A program made the translations under genes and the position numbers. Under the pieces are notes generated by a model that worked only from the letters and a program-made list of their open reading frames with translations, did no database searches and was not told where the DNA came from. From positions 1 to 64,000 of the forward strand of contig CAYWXG010000002.1 in the NCBI GenBank assembly GCA_964462445.1: DNA of 64,000 bases, written 5' to 3'. This document shows positions 8,946 through 18,182 of the stretch, in pieces (the first letter of the stretch is position 1; each line of letters begins with the position of its first letter). The DNA is from JAGBWK01 sp964462445. GTDB lineage: Bacteria; Bacteroidota; Bacteroidia; Bacteroidales; Muribaculaceae.

Positions 8946-10222
8946 TCTCCAGAATTTTCTATATCCAACACTATTACGCGTATAAGTTCCAATCTTGTGG
9001 CACTTTTCTTAATGATTTCGAATTTAAGATTTTCAAGCGTGATAACTTCTCTCGCTTCGGGAATTGCTCCTGTTGAATGAAGAATATATCCCATAAGTGT
9101 TTGATATTCGTCATCTTCCGGTATATCTAAGTGGAATGTGTCGTTTAGAGTAGTAATTTCGACACGTCCGGAAAACTCGTAGGAGCCGTCGGGCAATCGT
9201 CGAGCAGTCAGGCGAGCGTGGTCGTGTTCGTCCTGAATATCACCGAAAATTTCTTCAACAAGGTCTTCAAGCGTAACCATTCCCGAAGTGCCACCAAATT
9301 CATCGACAACAATAGCAATAGAACGCTTTTCGGCAAGTAGGCGTCGCATCATCTTGTTGGCAAGCACGGCCTCCGGAGCAAAAATTACTTCTTTGAGACG
9401 TGTGCGCCAATCAATATCGGTGTGGAATAGCTCCGACACATGGATATATCCCATGATATTGTCGATGTCCTCTTTGTAAACAATTATTTTTGATCGGCCG
9501 GAAGAGGTAAACAATTGGCATAACTCTTCTCGGTCAATACGGTCGATGTCGACGGCAAAAATTTCATTTCGCGGAGTCATGCAATCTCGCAAATGAGTGT
9601 TAGAGAAATCGAGCGCGTTGTGAAATATTTTCACTTCATTTTCAACACTATCGTTTTTCTCTTCTACATCATCGATTGTACGTTCAAGATATTGGTTGAG
9701 GTCGCCGACAGAAAGCAATGTTGAAGCGTCGGAAGATTCTTTTACACCAAACAATTTCATTAATAATTTCGACAACCATGTCGTAAATAATGAAATCGGA
9801 TATAAAATGGTGTAGATTATGAGCATTGGGAGCGCAAAAATCTTTAGCGACGTATTGGGATTAATGCGGAAAGTTGTTTTTGGCAGAAATTCACCTATTA
9901 ATAATATAACACCGGTCGACACTAATGTCTGAATGATAAGTACAGGGAAATCTCCGACACCGGCTTCTAAAAGCGGCTCTTCCAAAAATTTGGCAAATCC
10001 CATACCATATATAACCAATGCTATGTTATTGCCGACAAGAATGGTAGATATGAAAAATTCGGGACGACGATAAAAAATATTGAGAGCATGACTGATGAGA
10101 CCTCCTTTTTTTACATCAAGTTCCGTACGGACTCGGTCTGATGTGACAAAGGATATCTCTGTCCCTGAAAATAGAGCGGAGAATATAAGGGAGATAATTG
10201 TAATTATAATCCAAATTGCCAT
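8942..10222 (-). CDS. CNNM/CorC family membrane protein (DUF21-CBS-CorC)
   Basis: 426 residues: an N-terminal DUF21/CNNM transmembrane domain (about 1-180), two CBS domains (about 205-320, beginning near MTPRNEIFAVD) and a C-terminal CorC_HlyC domain (about 340-420). Homologues are annotated hemolysin-like, CorC, or the gliding-motility protein GldE; the first is a historical name, and divalent cation (Mg2+/Co2+) export is the better supported role. It sits in a minus-strand run behind lptC (11-base gap) and overlaps the adenosyltransferase by four bases. The sequence does not show whether this copy is the GldE orthologue. Confidence 0.9.
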   Translation of the reverse strand: MAIWIIITIISLIFSALFSGTEISFVTSDRVRTELDVKKGGLISHALNIFYRRPEFFISTILVGNNIALVIYGMGFAKFLEEPLLEAGVGDFPVLIIQTLVSTGVILLIGEFLPKTTFRINPNTSLKIFALPMLIIYTILYPISLFTTWLSKLLMKLFGVKESSDASTLLSVGDLNQYLERTIDDVEEKNDSVENEVKIFHNALDFSNTHLRDCMTPRNEIFAVDIDRIDREELCQLFTSSGRSKIIVYKEDIDNIMGYIHVSELFHTDIDWRTRLKEVIFAPEAVLANKMMRRLLAEKRSIAIVVDEFGGTSGMVTLEDLVEEIFGDIQDEHDHARLTARRLPDGSYEFSGRVEITTLNDTFHLDIPEDDEYQTLMGYILHSTGAIPEAREVITLENLKFEIIKKSATRLELIRVIVLDIENSGE

Positions 10223-10233
10223 ATATCAAATTA

Positions 10234-11082
10234 TTAATTTGGAGTTGAATTTATTTTTCGTGGCTCAATTTTGTGCTCTAATGGAAAAACCTCACCTTTT
10301 AGTTTTGACTCTTTGTTTATGGGTCTTTTTGCGTTATGACTGCCGGGATAATGTCCCCCCGGAGTAGGCCCTTGAATAGAAGGGACTTGAGAATAGCCAT
10401 GACGTGGACGCGGAGGCTTTCGTGTCATATCGTCTTGAAGTAGCGAGTCGGCAGGTGTTGCTATACTGTCGCCGGTATCCTCGTTGTTTTCACGACGTAG
10501 CGCGCTCGTCGGTATTATCATAGAGGGGTTGTGTACCACATAGTCGGTGATTTTTTCGTCGGACATGAATCCATATCCTTCAATGATGCGGTCGGCTTTC
10601 TCTATGTGAATAAAAGAGTCGGAGTACATTTTATGTTCTGCCGAATTCCAAAATAGATGTTGAGTGAGAAAACGGTCGCCCATCTCGTTGTTGATGCGCA
10701 CGTTGCCGATAAGTTCCCATAATCTCCTGACACTTAAATATATGGCGGAATCACATTCAAAGGTTGCTATTACCTTCATGTCATTGTCAAATTTTTCGCC
10801 GTAAAGCCCCTTGGGAAATTTCCAATTGGGGTCGCGAGCTTCGTCGAAGATGTACCACTGTTTAGCTTCTATATAGTAGCGAGTATATCCGGAATCCGAT
10901 ACGTAGGATAGGGCATCGGCGGTAAACATAGTCGGGGTTGTCTCGGGGTCGTAGTCGATTGGAGTTGTGATTTCTTTTTCCTCTTTGCCGGATACTATCA
11001 TGGCGACAATGATGACGGCAATGATTATCAATGCCCACCAACGTTTCTTTTTAGGAAGAAGTTGCTTTAGCGATTTCGACAT
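10234..11082 (-). CDS. lptC: LPS export ABC transporter periplasmic protein LptC
   Basis: Bitopic inner-membrane protein, 282 residues: basic N-terminus, one membrane helix (about 15-31), then a periplasmic beta-jellyroll (about 50-190) of the LptC/OstA type that passes LPS from LptBFG to LptA. Recognisable segments include FTADALSYVSDSGYTRYYIEA and DSAIYLSVRRLWELIGNV. It is longer than E. coli LptC (about 190 residues) because of a C-terminal, proline-rich and basic tail from about 200 that looks disordered. It is preceded by an outer-membrane protein gene and followed after 11 bases by the CNNM gene. Confidence 0.88.
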   Translation of the reverse strand: MSKSLKQLLPKKKRWWALIIIAVIIVAMIVSGKEEKEITTPIDYDPETTPTMFTADALSYVSDSGYTRYYIEAKQWYIFDEARDPNWKFPKGLYGEKFDNDMKVIATFECDSAIYLSVRRLWELIGNVRINNEMGDRFLTQHLFWNSAEHKMYSDSFIHIEKADRIIEGYGFMSDEKITDYVVHNPSMIIPTSALRRENNEDTGDSIATPADSLLQDDMTRKPPRPRHGYSQVPSIQGPTPGGHYPGSHNAKRPINKESKLKGEVFPLEHKIEPRKINSTPN

Positions 11083-11134
11083 GAGATGACGATTGTTGTG
11101 CGACTATGATACGGAACCAACTACCGGCTGAAAC

Positions 11135-12400
11135 TTATTGTATCTTGTTCTTCCAGAACCAAAGCTCGTTGAAGTTGACACCCAAGGTGATTTGGAAGTA
11201 ATTTTCAGTAACGAGCTTTACAGGTGACGATTGGCGGTGGCGGAATTCAAAACCGAGATTTACAATCGTTTTAGTATATCGATTTATCGGGGTCGGGAAT
11301 CCGAAGCCAAAAGAAATACCATAATCTTTCACGTTGTTTTCACCTACCAAAATGTAGTCACGATTGAAGAATGTGCCGACGCGATAGCGCACGCGCTTAA
11401 AGTAGCTGCCACGGGCGTCGGGCATATATTGTAGGCCGAAACTTACTTTCCAGCGATCGTCCAACTTTTCCGGCTCAAAACCTTCAATGGATGATATTTT
11501 AGCCTTACTCCACGGCTGATATGTAAAGTCGACTTCAGCCATCAAGCGGTTATCCCACTCATAGTTAATGCCGGCACCAAACGTTGAGGGACGGGAATAA
11601 TTGCCATTCAATTTGGTATAACCAATAGTGTCGGGTTTGTTTGTCGATGTTGTGACATCATATTTAACACCATATGTTTTTCCATGCCAATCCATTCCGG
11701 GAGAATATACAACGCCCAATGTGGCACGATGTTTTTTTCCGATATTTACAGAATATTGAGCACCTATACGCAAATCGAAATCACGCACTTCAAGCACCTT
11801 TTCATAAAGAGTGGTAGAGGTATTATTGGCATAGAGATAAGTATCATTGACCAAGTCGCCGAATAGATATGAGAAGTTGGCACCGATGGTAAACCCTTTA
11901 AAAATCTTACCGCTGAGTCCTAAATACAACTCATTGATTGTACCGCTACCTTGGTGGGCTTCCTCTCCATTGACAATCTCTTCTCCGAAAGCATATCCTA
12001 CAGATGAGTAGGGTAGAAATCCAACACTACCCCCCATATATTTACCCAACGGGAATTGCATAGTGACGTAGTCCAATCCTCCGGTTTGTTTATTGCCCTT
12101 TAAATCTTCTTGCTTGAGATTGATATTCTCGAAACTAAGCCCCATGTCAAAAAGGAAAGTCAAAGTATCGATAGCGGCATATGACGCCGGGTTCATAGAA
12201 TTGATTTGGCGACCATTATTCATAGCATAACCAACACCTCCCATCGCACGTTGTGATGATGAAACATGGTCGTTGAGCAACCCATATCCAAAACGAGAAT
12301 ATGGTGATACTTGTTGATTTTGTGCAGAAATAGAAGATGCGCACACCGACATCAAAGCAACTATAGTTGCGAAAACCGTATTAAAGCGGATTGATTTCAT
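11135..12400 (-). CDS. predicted outer-membrane beta-barrel protein
   Basis: A protein of 421 residues from the ATG at 12400, which begins a normal signal peptide (MKSIRFNTVF...SISAQ). The longest open frame runs 42 codons further upstream but that part is antisense-like tail of coaX and has no signal sequence. The mature part opens with QVSPYSRFGYGLLND and shows alternating aromatic/polar strands with a C-terminal aromatic strand, as in FadL-like or PorV-like barrels. The product is unknown; its position between coaX and lptC is typical of Bacteroidales and suggests an envelope role. The start overlaps the coaX 3' end by 20 bases, which suggests coupled translation. Confidence 0.8.
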   Translation of the reverse strand: MKSIRFNTVFATIVALMSVCASSISAQNQQVSPYSRFGYGLLNDHVSSSQRAMGGVGYAMNNGRQINSMNPASYAAIDTLTFLFDMGLSFENINLKQEDLKGNKQTGGLDYVTMQFPLGKYMGGSVGFLPYSSVGYAFGEEIVNGEEAHQGSGTINELYLGLSGKIFKGFTIGANFSYLFGDLVNDTYLYANNTSTTLYEKVLEVRDFDLRIGAQYSVNIGKKHRATLGVVYSPGMDWHGKTYGVKYDVTTSTNKPDTIGYTKLNGNYSRPSTFGAGINYEWDNRLMAEVDFTYQPWSKAKISSIEGFEPEKLDDRWKVSFGLQYMPDARGSYFKRVRYRVGTFFNRDYILVGENNVKDYGISFGFGFPTPINRYTKTIVNLGFEFRHRQSSPVKLVTENYFQITLGVNFNELWFWKNKIQ

Positions 12401-13109
12401 TATGTTGTAATATTCTGTTAAGTCCTCTGTTGACGAGCAGCGGACATAGTTTTGCTTCAAAATTGAGGGCTTGGGCCACGCGTTCGCTCCAACCTCCGGT
12501 GAGAAGGGTGAGCCCGTCGGCACCAAGTAGAGAATGATAATATGTCACTTCGGCTACTATGCCGTAGAATGCGCCGGAGCGCATAGCATTGTCGGTAGAT
12601 GTTCCCCATATCGGAGTTTCTCCGATACTTGCCACAATCGGCAATGCCTTTGTGAAAGTGTTCATCGCACGCAACCGCATACCTAAGCCCGGCGCAATGT
12701 TGCCTCCTATGAAATTGCCTGCTGCATCAATGCGGTCGTAGGTAACGCATGTGCCAATATCAGCCACAAGAAGTTCTCTGCCGGGAAATAGAGTGTAGGC
12801 TCCGATTGCAGCAGCGATACGATCGACACCTAATGTTTGCGGAGTAGAGTAGAGATTGCCTATAGGAATAGGCGTTGATGCGCTAAGTGTCAGTAGTTTA
12901 ATATTTCTCTCACTCAACATCTCTTCCAATCCTTCGATAGGTCCGGCAACCGAACATATCGCAGCCCGGTCGAATGTTAATTCTCCAATAGCGCGAATCA
13001 ATGTGCCATTGTCGGCATTGAATAGCGTCGATGTATATGTCGGCTCAGTACCTTCCCAAAGTACAATTTTGGCTGTAGTGTTGCCTCGGTCTATTGTGAG
13101 ATTTATCAT
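12381..13109 (-). CDS. coaX: type III pantothenate kinase
   Basis: First enzyme of coenzyme A synthesis: ATP-dependent phosphorylation of pantothenate by the CoaX (acetate/sugar kinase fold) type. The 242-residue protein begins with the phosphate-binding motif LTIDRGNTTAK; it has GVDRIAAAIGA near 106 and VADIGTCVTYD near 120, which supply the catalytic aspartate and cation site. It heads a minus-strand cluster coaX - OMP - lptC - CNNM - cobalamin adenosyltransferase. CoaX enzymes are not feedback inhibited by CoA, unlike CoaA. Confidence 0.95.
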   Translation of the reverse strand: MINLTIDRGNTTAKIVLWEGTEPTYTSTLFNADNGTLIRAIGELTFDRAAICSVAGPIEGLEEMLSERNIKLLTLSASTPIPIGNLYSTPQTLGVDRIAAAIGAYTLFPGRELLVADIGTCVTYDRIDAAGNFIGGNIAPGLGMRLRAMNTFTKALPIVASIGETPIWGTSTDNAMRSGAFYGIVAEVTYYHSLLGADGLTLLTGGWSERVAQALNFEAKLCPLLVNRGLNRILQHNEINPL

Positions 13110-13458
13110 TGATGTTATTTTTGTTTGTTCACTATCGATAGCTGAAGTTTTTAGCTACAATGCGATAATAAGTGTTTGTGTCTTGACCAACACGAATGAA
13201 TTTAAATTATTAAAATAGATGAAAAAAGTGATTATTTTTATGCTATGTATATTAATAATCAAATTCAACTGACAAAGTTAGTAAATTGATTAATAACTTG
13301 TAAAAAAAAATCGTTAATAATATCAAAGTATAGGCTTTTTGTTAATTCGTTGTTGTATCTTTGTGGTAAGTTTAGGCGTTTTTTGGGATTTTGGCTGAAA
13401 AATAAACTAAACGATTATAGGAATTGATTTCTAAACGGATCTTTGAGAATACGAAAAT
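13110..13458. promoter_or_regulatory. divergent promoter region, coaX / DEAD-box helicase
   Basis: A minus-strand -7 element TAACTTTG (13273-13280) points to coaX with a leader of about 155 bases. A plus-strand -7 element TATCTTTG (13356-13363) points to the helicase with a leader of about 90 bases; the TTTG upstream of it (13338-13341) is closer than usual. The long A/T-rich leaders could carry cold- or growth-dependent control, but no specific structure is evident. A 17-codon hydrophobic frame at 13219-13272 is judged spurious. Confidence 0.5.
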
Positions 13459-15249
13459 ATGACATTTGAAGAATTAGGAGTAGATGAGCCGTTGTTGCGC
13501 GCAATAGAAGAACTTGGTTTTGAGCAACCCATGCCGGTGCAGGCACAGGTGATACCACATCTGCTCCATGAGGAAAGCGACGTTGTGGCACTTGCACAGA
13601 CAGGCACAGGAAAAACAGCAGCATTCGGACTTCCGACATTGCAACGCATCGTCCCCAAGAACCACGTACCGCAGGCTTTAATATTGGCGCCAACACGTGA
13701 ACTTTGTCTACAAATAGCGGCTGATTTGGCCGATTTCTCAAAATATCTGCCCGAAGTCAATGTGCTGCCGGTCTATGGTGGTTCAAGTATCGAAAGTCAA
13801 ATCCGTTCGTTGCGCAAAGGGGTACATATAATTGTGGCTACTCCGGGTCGTCTTATCGACTTGATTAATCGCGGTGTTGCTATCCTAAATGATGTTCACA
13901 CTGTTATTCTTGATGAAGCCGACGAAATGCTCAACATGGGATTTCTTGATTCTATAAACGAAATTCTTGACCATGTTCCGGTGCAACGTAAAATGCTGAT
14001 GTTCTCGGCAACAATGCCTGCAGAAATCGATAAAATAGCCAAAACGTACATGCATGACCCGGTGGAGTTTGTTGTGGGTACACGTAATGAAGGTGCAACC
14101 AATGTAAAACATATCTACTACATGGTCAACGCTCGGGATAAATACCTTGCACTCAAGCGAGTGGTTGATTACACTCCCGGAATTTACGGTATTGTGTTTT
14201 GTCGAACACGACGTGACACACAAGAAATTGCTGACCAACTTTGTCAGGACGGATATAATGCAGAGGCTCTTCACGGAGACCTTTCACAACAGCAACGCGA
14301 CATTGTGATGAAGAAGTTCCGCGACTGCGTTGTTCGTCTTCTTGTCGCTACCGATGTTGCAGCTCGCGGTCTTGATGTTGACAATCTCACTCATGTTATC
14401 AACTATGGACTGCCGGAGGATACCGCCGTTTATACCCACAGGTCGGGGCGTACCGGCCGTGCCGGAAAAACAGGTGTTTCAGTGGCAATAATTCATTCTC
14501 GCGAAAAGGGTAGACTTAAAGATATCGAACGTATTATAAGCAAATCTTTCGAGCGCAAGGAGGTGCCGACACCAAATCGCATTATAGAAAAGCAACTTTA
14601 TTCACTCGCCGACAAGATTGAAAAGGTAGAGGTTAATGATGCTGAAATGGATAATTATCTCCCCGGAGTTATAAAGAAACTCGGATGGCTCTCGGCCGAC
14701 GACCTTATACGGCGTGTTCTTTCACTTGAATTTCAACGGCTACTCGACTATTATAAAGATGCCCCCGTTATCGACTTTGTAGAAAGCAAATCCTCAAAAA
14801 AAGAGAAGAATGAGAAAAATACGAATAAGGACCGAGGTGGCAATCGTTCGGATAAAGAGAAGGACCGTCGCACAGCCGAAAAGGGGATGGAACGTATCTA
14901 TGTGAATCTTGGAAAAAATGATGGTTTTTATGCCGGAAATCTCATTGATTTGCTTAATAAGAATATAGAGGGGGCAAGAATTGAGGTGGGGCGTATAGAT
15001 TTAATGCCTAATTATTCTCTTTTTGATATTAAAAAACGAGATGCGCGTCTTGTTGTTAATTCGCTCAAAGGGCTTGATTTTATGGGCAAGCGGGTGTACA
15101 GTGAGATTGCAGAAGCCGATAAAAATTATGCTCGAGCCGCAGGACGAAAGTCACGAAAATCCAACGACGATGATTTTGCTCCGGACTTTTCTAATCGTAA
15201 TTTCGACCGCAAAAGAAAGGGTGGCGGTAGGAAATCTCGAAAAAAATAG
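13459..15249 (+). CDS. DEAD-box ATP-dependent RNA helicase with DbpA-type RNA-binding domain
   Basis: A helicase of 596 residues. All core motifs are intact: Q motif near residue 22, AQTGTGKT (46-53), PTREL, TPGR, DEAD (152-155), SAT (183-185), ARGLDVD and HRSGRTGRAG. After a charged linker (about 445-475, rich in K, E, N) comes a DbpA-like RNA-binding domain (about 480-560: RIYVNLGKNDGFYAGNLI...), then a basic tail ending RKGGGRKSRKK. Such CsdA/DeaD-type enzymes remodel ribosome assembly intermediates and structured mRNA, often in the cold. It is the first gene of its transcription unit. Confidence 0.94.
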   Translation: MTFEELGVDEPLLRAIEELGFEQPMPVQAQVIPHLLHEESDVVALAQTGTGKTAAFGLPTLQRIVPKNHVPQALILAPTRELCLQIAADLADFSKYLPEVNVLPVYGGSSIESQIRSLRKGVHIIVATPGRLIDLINRGVAILNDVHTVILDEADEMLNMGFLDSINEILDHVPVQRKMLMFSATMPAEIDKIAKTYMHDPVEFVVGTRNEGATNVKHIYYMVNARDKYLALKRVVDYTPGIYGIVFCRTRRDTQEIADQLCQDGYNAEALHGDLSQQQRDIVMKKFRDCVVRLLVATDVAARGLDVDNLTHVINYGLPEDTAVYTHRSGRTGRAGKTGVSVAIIHSREKGRLKDIERIISKSFERKEVPTPNRIIEKQLYSLADKIEKVEVNDAEMDNYLPGVIKKLGWLSADDLIRRVLSLEFQRLLDYYKDAPVIDFVESKSSKKEKNEKNTNKDRGGNRSDKEKDRRTAEKGMERIYVNLGKNDGFYAGNLIDLLNKNIEGARIEVGRIDLMPNYSLFDIKKRDARLVVNSLKGLDFMGKRVYSEIAEADKNYARAAGRKSRKSNDDDFAPDFSNRNFDRKRKGGGRKSRKK

Positions 15250-15341
15250 TCATCTTTGTGGTTGATAAAATAGTAACCTTCGCAAACTGAGTACCTCGTA
15301 AAAAAATGGGGGCACACAGTGCATTAATAGCATATATTTCT

Positions 15342-15977
15342 ATGAAAATTCGCTCAATAGTTTCGACTTTAGCTCTTTTGGTAGTAATGGCAATGTCGGG
15401 TCAGATGACACCGCGAAGCGTTGTTACGACTGCTCCGGAAAAGATGTTGCTTTCTCTTGATAACTCAATCCTGCTCGATATGCTTGACTATTATGAGAGT
15501 GGCATGGCACGTATTTTCAAGAATAAAGCCAATGAAGATTCTTATATAGTAGAGATGACCGATAAGACATTGACACTCAAAACAGGGGCATGTCACAATG
15601 TCACGTTTGTCATTCTTCCTTATGGAAAATCGGAAATCATAATGACAATTGAGCGCGTTGAAACACCGAGCATAGATGCCACTATCTCATTCTACGATTC
15701 GCGATGGCGACAGCTCGACACAAAGAAGATGCTTCGCGTTCCTGCTCTTTCCGATTGGATAGGCAAAGTGTCGCGAGAGGAACGGGCTGATATTGAAAAT
15801 GCCCTACCGTTCCTTATGGTTGATGCTACGTTTAATCCTGCTACATTGACTCTGACATTTACTCCGATGATAGGTGATTATGTGGCAACAGAAAATGTTG
15901 AGAAAGTAAAAAGTGCATTGGCTGAGCATCTCGAATATGTATGGTCGGGAAAGTCGTTTAAGCGAGTGAAGAAATGA
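15342..15977 (+). CDS. DUF3256 family exported protein
   Basis: A protein of 211 residues from the ATG at 15342, which begins a signal peptide (MKIRSIVSTLALLVVMAMSG); the in-frame upstream ATG at 15306 adds 12 residues that break it. The mature protein matches the Bacteroidales DUF3256 pattern: APEKMLLSLDNSILLDMLDYYESG, then short beta strands with threonine-rich segments. Function is unknown. The stop overlaps the xseA ATG by four bases, so it is translationally coupled to exonuclease VII, with no obvious functional link. Confidence 0.85.
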   Translation: MKIRSIVSTLALLVVMAMSGQMTPRSVVTTAPEKMLLSLDNSILLDMLDYYESGMARIFKNKANEDSYIVEMTDKTLTLKTGACHNVTFVILPYGKSEIIMTIERVETPSIDATISFYDSRWRQLDTKKMLRVPALSDWIGKVSREERADIENALPFLMVDATFNPATLTLTFTPMIGDYVATENVEKVKSALAEHLEYVWSGKSFKRVKK

Positions 15978-17320
15978 GAAAAAAACAATCCTCAGATACA
16001 GAAATGACCTTATTCGGCAACGTTGGAGGTGAATCGACAATGACTGTCACGCAACTATGTGATGCAGTTCAACAGCTTTTAAAATCACCAACCGTTACCG
16101 ACAAATGGGTGGTTGGCGAACTCATTGATTTCAGTGTGCGCAACGGGCACTGCTATGCCGACTTGGTTGAAAAGGATGGCGAAGGGAAAGCTTTGGCAAA
16201 AATTCCATTTCGAGTTTGGAACTATAAATATGATAGTCTTAATAAAAAGTTTCATGCTGCCACTAATCAGCAACTTGGTGCCGGTCTTAAGGTGAGAGTT
16301 CGCGTAAAACCGAGCATGCATAAACTTTACGGGCTTTCAGTTATTGCCGACGATATTGACCCTGATTATACTATGGGCGATATGTTGCGTCGACGGAGGG
16401 AGATCATTGAGCGACTCAATCGTGAAGGTATTTTGAATCTTAACAAGCAGTTGGCATGGCCCGACATTCCTACTCGTATTGCTGTGATTTCTTCTCCTCT
16501 TGCTGCCGGATATGGCGACTTCCTTAATCAACTTTTTCTCAATGAGTCCCATATACGTTTTGATGTAAAACTTTATGAGGCAATCATGCAGGGGGAACGG
16601 GCTTGTCCCACAATACTTGCTGCTTTGGAGCAAATTGCCACCGATGCCCACCGATGGGATGCCGTGGTTATAATTCGCGGAGGCGGAGCTTCATTGGATT
16701 TGCAATGTTTTGATGATTACGACCTTGCCGCAGCTATTGCTCGTTTCCCATTGCCGGTAATTGTAGGTATTGGTCATGAACGAGATGAAACGGTACTTGA
16801 CTTCGTAGCCAATCGTCGTGTCAAAACACCTACTGCCGCTGCTGAGTTTTTTATCAAGCGAGGAGAGTCATTGCTTAACCGGCTAAACACTATTGGCAGT
16901 GCGCTACTGCAACGAGCCACTGATATAATGGCAGTGGAGAAAGAGCAACTTAGCTATTTCGAGGGGGTCATTTCGGTGTATCCGCTCAATGCCGTGCGAC
17001 ATGCCGACTCCCGTTTATCCAATAATATTAGCGTGTTGTCGACTGTTGCGTCTCGTCGCATTCTTCCGGCAATAGAAAAACTTAATGCCTTGCAGTCGCA
17101 AATAGCACTTGCTGCCGGTGGGGCAGTAGTGTCATGTCGCGAGCGACTTAATTCAAGCGAGCGTCTGCTTAATGCGCTATCGCCGCAAGCTGTGTTGTCT
17201 CGCGGATACTCAGTGACACGTTGCAATGGTAGAATTGTAACCAATGCTACTGATTTGGCATCGGGCAGTCGACTGACCACTCAACTTGCGTCAGGAGAAA
17301 TAGCATCAATAGTAGAATAA
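15974..17320 (+). CDS. xseA: exodeoxyribonuclease VII large subunit
   Basis: Large, catalytic subunit of exonuclease VII (448 residues), which degrades single-stranded DNA from both ends in repair and recombination. The N-terminal OB fold (about 20-125) ends with the GDM block; the catalytic region includes ISSPLAAGYGDFLNQL (about 165-180) and IIRGGGASLDLQCFDDYDLAAAIA, followed by GIGHERDETVLDFVANRRVKTPTAAAEF. The C-terminal coiled coil would bind multiple XseB subunits. It is followed by xseB after 22 bases. Confidence 0.96.
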   Translation: MRKKQSSDTEMTLFGNVGGESTMTVTQLCDAVQQLLKSPTVTDKWVVGELIDFSVRNGHCYADLVEKDGEGKALAKIPFRVWNYKYDSLNKKFHAATNQQLGAGLKVRVRVKPSMHKLYGLSVIADDIDPDYTMGDMLRRRREIIERLNREGILNLNKQLAWPDIPTRIAVISSPLAAGYGDFLNQLFLNESHIRFDVKLYEAIMQGERACPTILAALEQIATDAHRWDAVVIIRGGGASLDLQCFDDYDLAAAIARFPLPVIVGIGHERDETVLDFVANRRVKTPTAAAEFFIKRGESLLNRLNTIGSALLQRATDIMAVEKEQLSYFEGVISVYPLNAVRHADSRLSNNISVLSTVASRRILPAIEKLNALQSQIALAAGGAVVSCRERLNSSERLLNALSPQAVLSRGYSVTRCNGRIVTNATDLASGSRLTTQLASGEIASIVE

Positions 17321-17342
17321 AGAAAACAATAATCCAAATAAT

Positions 17343-17564
17343 ATGGAAGTACAGACCACCAACGTCAAAGAAATTTCATATCGCGAAGCAGTCAATGAAC
17401 TCGACACTATATTACGAGAAATGCAAAGCGATAATTGCGATATAGACAAATTGTCGGCAATGACACGTCGAGCGACTGAGCTTATCACAGAATGTCGCAA
17501 TCGCTTGACTGCTACTGATGAAGAACTTCGAGGAATACTTGCTACCCTCACACCTAAAGCATAA
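17343..17564 (+). CDS. xseB: exodeoxyribonuclease VII small subunit
   Basis: Small helical subunit (73 residues) that wraps the XseA coiled coil. The conserved pattern YREAVNELDTILREMQSDNCDIDKL and the second helix ATELITECRNRL are evident. It is last in the helicase-DUF3256-xseA-xseB run. A short palindrome AGCATAA-a-TTATGCT (17558-17572) overlaps the stop. Confidence 0.93.
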   Translation: MEVQTTNVKEISYREAVNELDTILREMQSDNCDIDKLSAMTRRATELITECRNRLTATDEELRGILATLTPKA

Positions 17565-17591
17565 ATTATGCTCTAATATTATGGCCGAGAA

Positions 17592-17651
17592 GGGTGCGAC
17601 TCATATGCACAAGTATTTCTCGCGAGAATACTTTTCGTAAGTAGTTCGCAC
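17592..17651. other. structured convergent intergenic region
   Basis: Between xseB (+) and ispF (-). An inner hairpin pairs AAGTATTtCTCG (17611-17622) with CGAGAATACTT (17623-17633), and an outer stem pairs GTGCGACT (17594-17601) with AGTTCGCAC (17643-17651), each with one bulge. Neither side has a strong T tract, so it may be a weak bidirectional terminator. Confidence 0.35.
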
Positions 17652-17679
17652 GGTTTGTCAAGTATGGTTTCGGTAACGC

Positions 17680-18159
17680 CTAAGATTTAATTAATAGGGC
17701 GGTAGCTTGAGCTGCAATTCCCTCTTTTCGTCCGGTAAATCCTAATTTCTCGGATGTAGTGGCTTTTACAGAAACGCGATTTTCGTTAATACGGAGGTCG
17801 GCAGCAAGCGTGGTAATCATTTGAGGGATAAAGGGAAGTAGTTTGGGGGCTTGCGCTATAATTGTGATGTCGACATTGGAAATTGTATACCCCTCGGAGT
17901 CAACCATTTCAACTACCTTGCGCAAGAGTACACGTGAGTCAACGCCACGATACTCTTCGGCGGTATCGGGGAAATGGAAGCCTATATCTCGCATTGCGAG
18001 CGCACCGAGAATAGCGTCGCAAAGTGCATGGATTGCCACATCGGCATCACTATGTCCCAATAATCCCAATTCGTAGGGGATTTTAACTCCGCAAAGCCAC
18101 AATTCACGCTCCGGAGCAAATCGGTGAACATCAAATCCGTTGCCTATTCTTATGTCCAT
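17680..18159 (-). CDS. ispF: 2-C-methyl-D-erythritol 2,4-cyclodiphosphate synthase
   Basis: Non-mevalonate isoprenoid pathway enzyme that cyclises CDP-methylerythritol phosphate to MEcPP. The 159-residue protein has the metal ligands D10, H12 (GFDVH) and H44, the GHSDADV motif (35-41) and the C-terminal KATTSEKLGFTGRKEGIAA block. It lies 23 bases after porV; porU-porV-ispF is a conserved order, as in Porphyromonas gingivalis (PG0026-PG0028). Confidence 0.96.
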   Translation of the reverse strand: MDIRIGNGFDVHRFAPERELWLCGVKIPYELGLLGHSDADVAIHALCDAILGALAMRDIGFHFPDTAEEYRGVDSRVLLRKVVEMVDSEGYTISNVDITIIAQAPKLLPFIPQMITTLAADLRINENRVSVKATTSEKLGFTGRKEGIAAQATALLIKS

Positions 18160-18182
18160 TTGTAATGAATGTGTCGGAATTA

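Noticed and set aside
13219..13272. 17-codon hydrophobic frame upstream of the helicase gene
   Set aside because: Very short, lies antisense within the predicted coaX leader, and has no promoter of its own.
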